A DNA stretch of 64,000 nt from Flavobacteriales bacterium (lineage in GTDB: Bacteria; Bacteroidota; Bacteroidia; Flavobacteriales_F; PHOS-HE28): positions 62,001 to 126,000 of the forward strand of contig JAEUTA010000029.1 in NCBI GenBank assembly GCA_016788205.1. Direction: 5' to 3'. The notes beneath the pieces are model-generated. The model made no database searches. It saw nothing but the letters and a program-made list of their open reading frames with translations, and was not told the DNA's origin. Both the position numbers and the translations under genes were made by a program. Below are positions 31,712 through 39,336 of the stretch, one piece after another. Within the stretch, counting starts at the first letter, position 1. Every line of letters starts with the position of its first letter.

Positions 31712-34183
31712 CTACGATCGTTCGAGCTCCTTTTGGATGTGCTGCGCCACTGCACCGATCTGTCCGGGCTTCACGATGGTGAGATGGTCGCCGGGGACGA
31801 TGACGGTGGTCATGTCGGGGCAATGTCCATCCCAGCCGCTTACGTCGTGGGTCTCGAACTGTGAGCGGATCAGGAGGACACGGCCATCCCATCCGGGCGA
31901 GCGGTAATGCTTGAAGGCGCGCGTGTACGTGTCCATGATGTAGAAGGTGCGCAACTCGGCCGGCACGGATCTCCCTGCGCGCACGAAGCGACCACAACGC
32001 CAGCGGTCGTATGCATCGCGCACACGCAACAAGGCCCGTTTGATGGTCCAGCTCGGGGCTGGCCTATCCGGACCGAACGTATCGATAAGGACGAGGAGTG
32101 GCACGTCACGACCTTTCGCGCGCAGGCGATGGGCCATCTCCAGCGCCACGTTACCTCCCATACTGTAGCCGATCAATACCAACGGACCGGTCGCCGTCGC
32201 CTCTTCCAGCTCGCGGAAGTAGTGGTCGGCCATGGCACTGATGGAGGTATGCTTGATCTCTGCGCCATCCTCACCTTGATGGAAGAAGGCGAGGAAGGGA
32301 TGCTTGGACGGCAGCAGTTTCGCCAGGTGGTGATTGGCCTCGTCGCCATGCACACAAACGATGGGAATGGACGTGCCTTCCGGCCTTATCTCCGTGAGAT
32401 TGGTCCAGCGCGGTGCTCCGCCATGTTCGGCGATCACGTTCAACAACGAGCGAACGGTGGGCGCCTTGTAGAGTTCCGCCAGTTGCACATCCACCTTCCA
32501 GCGCTTGCTGACCACCGTGAGTATGCGGAGCGCGTTGATGCTCATGCCCCCCAGATCGAAGAAGTCATCCGTGGGGCCCACGTGTGCAACGCCAAGAACT
32601 TGTTCCCAGATCAGCGACATTTCACGCTCTTGCGGATCGCTCGGGTCGCTGGTGTCGCCGGTAGTCACAACGGCGGGTGCAGGCAAAGCACGCCGGTCCA
32701 CTTTGCCGTGCTCGGTCACGGGCATCTTCTCCAGCACCACGAAATGCCGAGGCACCATGTGATCCGGCAGGGTGTTGCGCAGCGCTTCGCGCCAAGTGGG
32801 TATGTCCTCCGTGTATCCGTGCTGCAATACCACGTACGCCACCAGTCTGGGGTCGTCCAGGCCGTCTTGCCGGGTCAAGGCCATCACCTCGCGGAAGGAT
32901 CCCACGGCGCGCAGGGCGTTCTCCACCTCGCCGATGTTCACCCATTGGCCACTGATCTTGTGTTCCAGGTCCTTGCGGCCGAGATGAACGAAGCGTCCCT
33001 GCTCGTCCACACGCCCCAGGTCGCCGCTGCGATAGGCCCGAACGGAACCTTGTATCGGAGCGAACCGCTCGGTCGTGAGTTCCGGCGCGCGCCAATAGCC
33101 CGTTGCGAGGAATTCGCTGCGTACCTCCAATTCGCCGATCTCGCCTTGGGGAACGGGCTCGCCATCGGCACCAACGATGCGCACGTCCATATCGGGCAGC
33201 GGCATGCCGATGGGCAGGCGTTCACCTTCGAACTGCGCGTCGGCCTTCATGCGGTACTGGCAGGATAGGCCGGTCTCCGTGGCGCCGAGTCCGTGGGCCA
33301 GTATCGCATCCGGTGAGAAAGCGCTTCCGAAGAGCTCCAGGTCCTTGCGTGCCGCTCCGTCTCCTTCCAGGCGCACTACACGGATGTACGGCTGCCTTGG
33401 GACCGCTTCCACCACGCCCCGATAGATGCTGGGCACGGAGTGGTAGATGGTGGCTCGTGCCTCCAGCAACCAGGCACCGAGCGCGGCGAAACCATGTCGT
33501 TTCACATCGAAAGGCAGAAGGGTGGCGCCGTTGAGCAAGGCGCAGAACAAACTGGAGACCGTGCCGCTGAACGTTGGCGATTGGATCATCGTCAACCGGT
33601 CGTCCTCCGTGATGTGAAGCGCGTTGGAATACCGGTAGATATTGTGGAGCACGTTGCGGTGGCTGTCCACCACGCCTTTCGGCTTGCCGGTGGAGCCGGA
33701 GGTGAAGAAGATGTACGCCTGGTCCGTCTCGTTGACGATCGGAACATCGGGGGAGGCCACATCACCGATGCTTTTGAGGGCCAGGATGGAACGCCGATCA
33801 TGAACGATGGCCTCGCCCAATGCGATATGCTCATCGTCAGCGACCAGCAGTGTCGCTTCCGCAAAGGCGTACAGATCGGCCGAGCGTTCCGCTGCGTGCG
33901 TTGGGTCCAAGGGCACGTAGCACTTCCCCGCCTTGAGTATGCCCAGGGTCGTGGCCACGTTCGGTGCACCCTGGTCGAACAGCATGGCCACCTGCGCCTG
34001 CCCTGGGCCCATCCGTAGGAGAATGGCCGCAGCGATTGCATCGCTCCAACGATCGAGCTCAGCGTAGGTCCAGGCGCGTTCCGGAGTTAGCAGGGCCGTG
34101 CCCTGGCCATTGCGTAGCACGTGATCGCGAAAGGCGGAAAGCAAGGTTGTGCCTGTGGGGAAGGGCAGAGCCTGGAACGACAT
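31712..34183 (-). CDS. One-module NRPS-like enzyme (adenylation, carrier, thioesterase)
   Basis: 823 residues, A-T-TE with no condensation domain. Adenylation domain about 15-500: A3 'YIFFTSGSTGKPKG' (157-170), A5 'GATETG' (300-305), A7 'YRSGDLG' (384-390), A8 'GRKDLEHKISGQWVNIGEVE' (402-421), A10 Lys494 in 'EHGKVDR'. Carrier domain: Ser548 in 'DFFDLGGMSINAL'. Thioesterase: Ser674 in 'IGYSMGG', C-terminal His in 'GDH'. At the A4 motif the Asp that binds the amino group of amino acids (Asp235 of GrsA) is Ser206 in 'TFSGTVSSLF', so the substrate is probably not an alpha-amino acid. Bacterial and fungal A-T-TE enzymes with this loss often dimerise alpha-keto acids. No phosphopantetheinyl transferase or tailoring gene is nearby. 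Confidence 0.9.
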   Translation of the reverse strand: MSFQALPFPTGTTLLSAFRDHVLRNGQGTALLTPERAWTYAELDRWSDAIAAAILLRMGPGQAQVAMLFDQGAPNVATTLGILKAGKCYVPLDPTHAAERSADLYAFAEATLLVADDEHIALGEAIVHDRRSILALKSIGDVASPDVPIVNETDQAYIFFTSGSTGKPKGVVDSHRNVLHNIYRYSNALHITEDDRLTMIQSPTFSGTVSSLFCALLNGATLLPFDVKRHGFAALGAWLLEARATIYHSVPSIYRGVVEAVPRQPYIRVVRLEGDGAARKDLELFGSAFSPDAILAHGLGATETGLSCQYRMKADAQFEGERLPIGMPLPDMDVRIVGADGEPVPQGEIGELEVRSEFLATGYWRAPELTTERFAPIQGSVRAYRSGDLGRVDEQGRFVHLGRKDLEHKISGQWVNIGEVENALRAVGSFREVMALTRQDGLDDPRLVAYVVLQHGYTEDIPTWREALRNTLPDHMVPRHFVVLEKMPVTEHGKVDRRALPAPAVVTTGDTSDPSDPQEREMSLIWEQVLGVAHVGPTDDFFDLGGMSINALRILTVVSKRWKVDVQLAELYKAPTVRSLLNVIAEHGGAPRWTNLTEIRPEGTSIPIVCVHGDEANHHLAKLLPSKHPFLAFFHQGEDGAEIKHTSISAMADHYFRELEEATATGPLVLIGYSMGGNVALEMAHRLRAKGRDVPLLVLIDTFGPDRPAPSWTIKRALLRVRDAYDRWRCGRFVRAGRSVPAELRTFYIMDTYTRAFKHYRSPGWDGRVLLIRSQFETHDVSGWDGHCPDMTTVIVPGDHLTIVKPGQIGAVAQHIQKELERS

Positions 34184-34205
34184 GTTGAATGGACGAACCC
34201 AGCGT

Positions 34206-34213
34206 CAAATGTC
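34206..34213 (-). promoter_or_regulatory. Possible -7 box of the NRPS-like gene
   Basis: GACATTTG on the minus strand, one base off TAnnTTTG, 22 bases before the ATG. Confidence 0.4.
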
Positions 34214-34439
34214 ACGTGCGAAGGCGTTGGTCCCAGAAAATATCGATGAACATCGTGTGGTTCGTGACCGGAATGGGCCGCAGTGCGACAGAGCTCCGTC
34301 CCATTGAATGCCCGCTTTGGGGAAACGATCCCCCGTTGCGGCAGCGTGTGTCTGAACCGATGGCCTGTCGGAACCTATGATGTACAAGGGTGAATGCGCG
34401 AAAGATGGAGAGCGGAACGCCAGTTGATGCCTCAGGGGC

Positions 34440-34601
34440 ATGAGCACCGATGAGCACTACAACGAGCCTGGTGGACTACCCGAGCCACTGGAGGATCATG
34501 AACCCAACGACCTTCCTGCGACCAAAGGCATCTTCTTGGCCGTGGCCGTGGTCGCATTCATCGCTTTGGCGGTGATGGCCTTGCTCCAGTTGGAGTGGTA
34601 G
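34440..34601 (+). CDS. Small single-pass membrane protein
   Basis: 53 residues: an acidic N-terminus (MSTDEHYNEPGG...), then one strong membrane helix (about 30-47, 'GIFLAVAVVAFIALAVMALL') and the end 'QLEW'. Too short for most gene finders, but its composition (charged head, hydrophobic helix) is coherent, and it lies on a strand where no other gene is possible. It ends 4 bases before the convergent GlsB-like gene. No family recognised; no clear promoter or ribosome binding site seen. Confidence 0.55.
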   Translation: MSTDEHYNEPGGLPEPLEDHEPNDLPATKGIFLAVAVVAFIALAVMALLQLEW

Positions 34602-34605
34602 CGTG

Positions 34606-34845
34606 CTATTTTCGAACGGCACGCGCCACAGCGATCAACAGCACAGCCCCTACCGTCGCGCAGATGATGCGGCCAACGAGGTTCGTGGCATTCAGGCCGA
34701 GCAACCCGAAAGCCAGGTCACCGACAAGTCCTCCGATTAGGCCAAGGATGATATTGACCAACAGGCCATATCCTCCGCCTTTCATGACCATGCCAGCCAG
34801 CCAACCGGCGATGGCTCCAACGATCAGGCTCCAGATGATGCTCAT
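34606..34845 (-). CDS. GlsB/YeaQ/YmgE family membrane protein
   Basis: 79 residues with three membrane helices rich in Gly and Ala. 'IVGAIAGWLAGMVMKGGGYG' and 'NIILGLIGGLVGDLAFGLLG' are the hallmarks of the transglycosylase-associated (GlsB/YeaQ) stress protein family. TATCTTTA ends 4 bases before the ATG. Confidence 0.93.
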   Translation of the reverse strand: MSIIWSLIVGAIAGWLAGMVMKGGGYGLLVNIILGLIGGLVGDLAFGLLGLNATNLVGRIICATVGAVLLIAVARAVRK

Positions 34846-34849
34846 GTGC

Positions 34850-34857
34850 TAAAGATA
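34850..34857 (-). promoter_or_regulatory. -7 box of the GlsB-like gene
   Basis: TATCTTTA on the minus strand, one base off TAnnTTTG, 4 bases before the ATG, so the mRNA should be leaderless. Confidence 0.45.
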
Positions 34858-34874
34858 GGTTCGGTCCCAAAAAA

Positions 34875-34902
34875 GAAAGGCTCCACCGTAGTGGAGCCTT
34901 TC
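34875..34902 (-). terminator. Intrinsic terminator of rplS
   Basis: GAAAGGCTCCAC and GTGGAGCCTTTC form a perfect 12-bp stem with the loop CGTA, 17 bases past the rplS stop. On the minus strand the stem is followed by a run of six T. Confidence 0.85.
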
Positions 34903-34919
34903 GAGTGAAGTTGAAGGAA

Positions 34920-35294
34920 TTACTTGGCAGCGGCCACTTCAGCCACAGCCTGCCGCTTCTCCGTGATACGAGCGCTCTTGCCGCGCAATCCGCGCAAGTA
35001 GAAGATACGTGCACGACGCACATCACCGCGCTTGTTCACATCCACCTTATCGATGAAAGGAGAGGCCACTGGGAAGATACGCTCCACACCGATGTTGTTG
35101 CTGATCTTCCGCACGGTGAAGGTGGCGGTGCTGCCACTTCCTTTCCGCTGGATCACCACACCTTGGAACTGCTGGATGCGCTCCTTAGAACCTTCCACGA
35201 TCTTGTAGTGAATGGTGATCGTGTCACCGGCCTTGAAGTCAGGCAGGGCTTTCAACGGGGCGATCTCTTTCTCGAGCTGCTTAATGCGGTCCAT
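34920..35294 (-). CDS. rplS: 50S ribosomal protein L19
   Basis: 124 residues. The L19 blocks are present: '[22 protein letters not shown]' (shortened family core), '[10 protein letters not shown]', '[18 protein letters not shown]', and '[20 protein letters not shown]'. It sits at the 30S-50S interface. The frame extends upstream to 35372, but L19 starts at '[10 protein letters not shown]'. It follows trmD by 114 bases with its own probable promoter, and ends in a strong terminator. Confidence 0.97.
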   Translation of the reverse strand: MDRIKQLEKEIAPLKALPDFKAGDTITIHYKIVEGSKERIQQFQGVVIQRKGSGSTATFTVRKISNNIGVERIFPVASPFIDKVDVNKRGDVRRARIFYLRGLRGKSARITEKRQAVAEVAAAK

Positions 35295-35369
35295 GACCTT
35301 CTGGTTTTGAGGGAGTTCCCAGCGCCTACGACACGTCGGAGGATTCGGATCCCGTTGGATTTGGGGCCG

Positions 35370-35377
35370 CAATATTA
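35370..35377 (-). promoter_or_regulatory. Candidate -7 box of rplS
   Basis: TAATATTG on the minus strand, one base off TAnnTTTG, 75 bases before the rplS ATG. The leader could host regulation. Confidence 0.4.
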
Positions 35378-35408
35378 AGGAACTTTCTCCGAACCTGTAC
35401 CCTGAGGG

Positions 35409-36098
35409 CTAACTGTCCTGTTCGTCAAGTAGTCCCGGCCTGCGCTGCCGCGTACGTTCCATGGCCTGTTGGTGGCGCCAAGTATCGATGTTCGCCTGAT
35501 GACCGCTGAGGAGAACATCGGGTACTTTCCATCCGTTGTGTTCGGCGGGCCGCGTGTAATCGGGTGGCGAAACAAGGCCATCCTGGAAGCTGTCGCTCAA
35601 GGCGGATGTTTCATCCCCGAGCACACCGGGTAGCAGTCGGATCACCGCGTCACTGAGAACGGCTGCCGCCAGTTCACCACCGCTCAGGACGTAATCACCG
35701 ATGCTCACCTCCCGGGTGATGAGGTGCTCACGAACGCGCTCGTCAACACCTTTGTAGTGGCCGCAAAGCAGGATGATATTGCCTTTCAAGCTGAGTTCGT
35801 TGGCCAGCGCCTGCCCCAGCATTTCGCCGTCGGGGCAGAGGTAGATGACTTCGCCGTAAGTGCGCTGGGCTTTCAACTCGGTGATGGCCCGGTGGATTGG
35901 CTCGATGGTCATCACCATGCCCGCACCACCGCCGAACGGGTAATCGTCCAGACGACGGTGCTTATCCGTGCTCCAGTCCCGAAGGTCATGCACGTGTACT
36001 TCGGCCAGGCCTTTCTTCCGGGCCCGCTCCAGGATGCTCTCGTTGAACCAGCTGTCCAACAGCCGGGGAACAGCGCTGAGTATATCTATCCGTACCAC
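35409..36098 (-). CDS. trmD: tRNA (guanine-37-N1)-methyltransferase TrmD
   Basis: 229 residues. The SPOUT-fold TrmD motifs are clear: '[13 protein letters not shown]', '[11 protein letters not shown]', '[13 protein letters not shown]', '[13 protein letters not shown]', '[10 protein letters not shown]' and the C-terminal '[13 protein letters not shown]'. It methylates G37 of tRNAs to stop frameshifting. A longer reading starts at an ATG at 36143, but TrmD proteins begin with 'RIDILS'; CACCTTCG ends 4 bases before the GTG at 36098, so this is the likely start. It is followed by rplS, as is common. Confidence 0.94.
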   Translation of the reverse strand: MVRIDILSAVPRLLDSWFNESILERARKKGLAEVHVHDLRDWSTDKHRRLDDYPFGGGAGMVMTIEPIHRAITELKAQRTYGEVIYLCPDGEMLGQALANELSLKGNIILLCGHYKGVDERVREHLITREVSIGDYVLSGGELAAAVLSDAVIRLLPGVLGDETSALSDSFQDGLVSPPDYTRPAEHNGWKVPDVLLSGHQANIDTWRHQQAMERTRQRRPGLLDEQDS

Positions 36099-36102
36099 GG
36101 CG

Positions 36103-36110
36103 CGAAGGTG
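36103..36110 (-). promoter_or_regulatory. -7 box of trmD
   Basis: CACCTTCG on the minus strand, 4 bases before the GTG start at 36098. Confidence 0.45.
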
Positions 36111-36184
36111 CGCAAACGGCCGTCCACATCCATGGTTGGACATCTTACCGGCCTATCCTTTCGGCCGTTCCTTCGTTAGAAGCC

Positions 36185-36192
36185 TACCTTCG
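36185..36192 (+). promoter_or_regulatory. -7 box of the secreted helical protein gene
   Basis: TACCTTCG, 35 bases before the ATG at 36228. Confidence 0.55.
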
Positions 36193-36227
36193 GCATGCAA
36201 GTTGCCATCGAAGCCACCACTACGACC

Positions 36228-36947
36228 ATGAAGAAACTGTTCGCCGCCGCCGCGCTCGTCGCAGCCCTGTCCGTTCAGGCCCAGAAGCATGTCTACGAAG
36301 ACCTGCTCGTGCTTTACGTGGACGAGAAGTACGAGAAGTGCATGGAAAAGGCCCTCACGTACACGGAGAATGATGATACGAAGAAGGACGCGCTGCCCTT
36401 CCTGTACATCAGCATGTGCAACTTCGAGATGTCCAAGCAGGAGAAGTATGCGTTGGATTATCCCAAGGCGGGTCGCGATGCGATGAAGTGGGCCGAGAAG
36501 TACCGCAAGAAGGACAAGGACAAGGAGTTCTTCAACAACTACGAAGACTACTGGTCCAGCTTGAACACGATGGCGGGGGAGAGCGGAGAGAACCTCATTG
36601 ACGACCCCAAGGGCCTGAGCAAAGCCAAGGCCAACTTCGATGCCATGACGGGGTACTACCCGGAGAATCCAGGTCCTTGGTTGATGCTGGCGCTCGTTCA
36701 GTACAAGAGCAACCTGGCCAAGGAGGGGGATATGAGCGTGGCTGCGTTCGACAAGGCGGTAGCTGCCGCCGGTGACCTTAAAACGTTACCCAAGGACCAG
36801 CAGAAGTTGTTGAAGAACGCATTGATCCGCTATGCCGACCACTTGGTGGCGAAGGGTGACCGTACGCGTGCCCGCAAGTATGCCGAGCTGGGCAAGGACG
36901 CCTTCATGGAAGAACCCGACTTCAAGGGCATGTGGGAGTCGTTGTAA
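36228..36947 (+). CDS. Secreted TPR-like helical protein
   Basis: 239 residues. A signal peptide ('MKKLFAAAALVAALSVQAQ') is followed by helices with a TPR-like rhythm, including 'NPGPWLMLALVQYKSNLAKE' and a C-terminal 'ADHLVAKGDRTRARKYAELG' repeat. No family with a known function is recognised; similar short TPR proteins are common in the Bacteroidota periplasm. A frame extends 11 codons upstream. The gene ends in a strong hairpin shared with the convergent MMPL gene. Confidence 0.78.
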   Translation: MKKLFAAAALVAALSVQAQKHVYEDLLVLYVDEKYEKCMEKALTYTENDDTKKDALPFLYISMCNFEMSKQEKYALDYPKAGRDAMKWAEKYRKKDKDKEFFNNYEDYWSSLNTMAGESGENLIDDPKGLSKAKANFDAMTGYYPENPGPWLMLALVQYKSNLAKEGDMSVAAFDKAVAAAGDLKTLPKDQQKLLKNALIRYADHLVAKGDRTRARKYAELGKDAFMEEPDFKGMWESL

Positions 36948-36966
36948 GCGTACGAAAGCACCTGAC

Positions 36967-36992
36967 AAGAAGCCGCTGAAAAGCGGCTTCTT
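36967..36992. terminator. Bidirectional hairpin terminator
   Basis: AAGAAGCCGCT and AGCGGCTTCTT form an 11-bp stem with a GAAA loop, between the convergent secreted-protein gene and the MMPL gene, whose stop it overlaps. 'CATTTTCC' follows on the plus strand. Confidence 0.8.
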
Positions 36993-39265
36993 CATTTTCC
37001 ACGCATCAAGGCAATGACCAACGCGGGCAACAACAGCAGCTCCGCCAGGAAGGCGAACGCCAGGGTGAGGGTGATCAGCACGCCCATGTAATACACGCTG
37101 GCGAAATCGGAGAAGATCAACGTGATGAACCCGGACAGCAGCATGAGGCTGGTAACGGTCACCGCTTTGCCAGTGCGCAGGTAGGTCCGTTTGAGCGCGT
37201 ACACCGGCGAAAGACCTTGCCGAAGATGTTGGCGGAGGGCGGCGAGCATATGGATGGTGTCATCCTCAGCGATGCCGAACGCGATGCTGAAGATAATGGC
37301 CGTGCTCACCTTGAGGTCGATGCCTACCAAGCCCATGACGCCGGCGATGAACACCAACGGCACCAGATTGGGGATCAACGCCACGAACACCATGCGCCAA
37401 TCCCGGAAGAACCACAACATGATGAGGGCGGTGAGCAGTACCGCCAGTCCCATCCCGCGCATGAGCTGGCCGCTCAAGGTGGCGTTGTTCCGGTCGATGA
37501 GGTAGGCCATTCCCGTCTGTCGTATTTCCAGGTCCGAGCCCACATTGGCCGAAATGAACTCGTCCAGCGCTGTGTTCTTGCCCTTGTGCACATGTCCGCC
37601 CTCGTCCACGAGCCGTCCGCTGAGGCGTGCGCTTCGTGCATCCGGGCTCACCATTCCACCTAGCAGGTCCTTGCCCAACAGTTTCATGCGTTTGGCCATG
37701 CGTGCGCATTCGGCAGGGTCGTCGGGCAGGCGATAGAAGGATCGGTCACCACCGTTGAAGGCCTTGTTCATGGAGCACATCAGGGTGACGGGAGAAATGA
37801 TGCCGCTGACGTTGTAGCCGGTGTCCACGTAGTGTTGCACGCGTTCGATGCGGCGCAGTACCTCGAGGTCCCAAACGCTGTGGCCTTCGGCGACCTGGAT
37901 CTCCAGTTCGAAAGGCCGTACACCACCGAACCGCTCCTCGAACCAAGTGAAGCCTTGTTTCATCGGGTCGTTCTTCGGCAAGTCCTCCAACAGGTAGTTG
38001 TTGACCTTGATGCGGGAGGCACTGAACGCACCTAGCACCACGATACCCGAGAAGAAGAGCAGGATACGTCGGCGATTGTGGATGGTCCAACGGAAAAGCT
38101 TCGGCAGTCGGGTGGTCCACGGGGAAGCAGCAGTGCTGGCGGGGAGCAGCTTCCGTGGGTCGGTCAAGACCAGCAGCGCCGGCAGCATGGTGAAGGCGAG
38201 AACGAACGTGAGCAGAACGCCCATGGCCGTGTACAATCCGAATTCCTGCAACGGAGGTATGTTGGCCGTGCCGAGCGTGGCGAATCCGATGGCGCTGGTG
38301 ATGGCGGTGAGCAGGGTGGGCAGTCCTACTTCAGCGTACGTATGCGCGATGGCTTTGATCCGTGGCACACCGGCGCGGATCTCGTCCAGGTAGCATTCCA
38401 GGATATGGACCACGTCGCTCATGCCCACTACGAAAAGGATGGTGGGCAGCAGCATGGTGAGGATGCCGATGGGTTTGCCCAATGCGGTCATCAGTCCGAT
38501 CTGCCAGAGTATCGCCAGCCCCACCACCGCGATGGGCACTACGACCCCCAGCCTGCTGCGGAACCCGATCCAGAGGAAAACGGCGAGCAGCAGGATACTG
38601 GCCGTGATGAAGAAGAGGGTCTCCTTCACCATCGTGGCGATGTAGTGGTCCTGGCCCACGATGCGGCCCACGATGCGTACGTCGCTCATCCCGTTCCCGT
38701 CCAGCGTAGCACGCACCTGCTTCAGTAACGTGTCGCACTTGGCCTTGGAGAGGTTCGGTTCGGCGTTCAACACCACGAGCATCGCTTTCGCGTCGTCGGT
38801 GAAGAAGTAGTCCTTGATGCGGGGATCGTTCCAGATGCGCGCTGAATCGATGGCGATGAGCGTGTCGTTCCAGAAACGCAGGTACGGAGTCTCGAACACT
38901 CCAACGGGCGTGATCAACGGTTCGGACAGTCGGGTGGGGGAGAGTACTTTGGCAACGCGGGGCAAGCGGGCAAGTCGACCAGCGAGCGTATCCACCCGGG
39001 TCAATAGTTCGCGGTCGAAGACACCTTCCCTTCGTTCGATACCGAACAGCAGGAAATCGTTGTCATGGCCGAACCGTTCCCGGAACGCCAGGTACCGGTC
39101 CAGTTCGGGGTCATTGTTCGGGAAGAACTTCTCGAAGTCATAATCCACACGTACATCACGGAGACTCACTGCGGCAAGCAGGCTTATCGCGGCCAGCAGG
39201 ATCAACACCGTCCATGCGTTGCGCGGGGAAAGGAGCCTTTCGATGCGTGCGTGGGGGTCGATCAT
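36992..39265 (-). CDS. MMPL/RND family transporter with sterol-sensing-like domain
   Basis: 757 residues with two blocks of about six membrane helices, each preceded by a large outer loop, the RND plan. 'GFATLGTANIPPLQEFGLYTAMG' and 'SIAFGIAEDDTIHMLAALRQ' (shortened) are MMPL/Patched-like blocks; the second carries the acidic pair. Relatives such as HpnN move hopanoids or other lipids. The substrate is unknown. Frames run to 39427, but the chosen ATG starts 'MIDPHARIERLLSPRNAW', just before the first helix, 27 bases after a -7 box. Confidence 0.88.
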   Translation of the reverse strand: MIDPHARIERLLSPRNAWTVLILLAAISLLAAVSLRDVRVDYDFEKFFPNNDPELDRYLAFRERFGHDNDFLLFGIERREGVFDRELLTRVDTLAGRLARLPRVAKVLSPTRLSEPLITPVGVFETPYLRFWNDTLIAIDSARIWNDPRIKDYFFTDDAKAMLVVLNAEPNLSKAKCDTLLKQVRATLDGNGMSDVRIVGRIVGQDHYIATMVKETLFFITASILLLAVFLWIGFRSRLGVVVPIAVVGLAILWQIGLMTALGKPIGILTMLLPTILFVVGMSDVVHILECYLDEIRAGVPRIKAIAHTYAEVGLPTLLTAITSAIGFATLGTANIPPLQEFGLYTAMGVLLTFVLAFTMLPALLVLTDPRKLLPASTAASPWTTRLPKLFRWTIHNRRRILLFFSGIVVLGAFSASRIKVNNYLLEDLPKNDPMKQGFTWFEERFGGVRPFELEIQVAEGHSVWDLEVLRRIERVQHYVDTGYNVSGIISPVTLMCSMNKAFNGGDRSFYRLPDDPAECARMAKRMKLLGKDLLGGMVSPDARSARLSGRLVDEGGHVHKGKNTALDEFISANVGSDLEIRQTGMAYLIDRNNATLSGQLMRGMGLAVLLTALIMLWFFRDWRMVFVALIPNLVPLVFIAGVMGLVGIDLKVSTAIIFSIAFGIAEDDTIHMLAALRQHLRQGLSPVYALKRTYLRTGKAVTVTSLMLLSGFITLIFSDFASVYYMGVLITLTLAFAFLAELLLLPALVIALMRGK

Positions 39266-39292
39266 CAACAAACGGCGGTCGATCGCGGTGCA

Positions 39293-39300
39293 CAAAGGTG
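39293..39300 (-). promoter_or_regulatory. -7 box of the MMPL gene
   Basis: CACCTTTG on the minus strand, 27 bases before the ATG at 39265, back to back with the promoter of the WG-repeat gene. Confidence 0.5.
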
Positions 39301-39324
39301 GGCATGGGCCGCACACGGTGCCGC

Positions 39325-39332
39325 TACTTTTG
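39325..39332 (+). promoter_or_regulatory. -7 box of the WG-repeat gene
   Basis: TACTTTTG exactly fits TAnnTTTG, 4 bases before the GTG start at 39337. Confidence 0.6.
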
Positions 39333-39336
39333 TTCC

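Noticed and set aside
31473..31997. Minus-strand frame running into the gene-free patch
   Set aside because: Out of frame with the NRPS-like gene and of Arg/His-rich shadow character.
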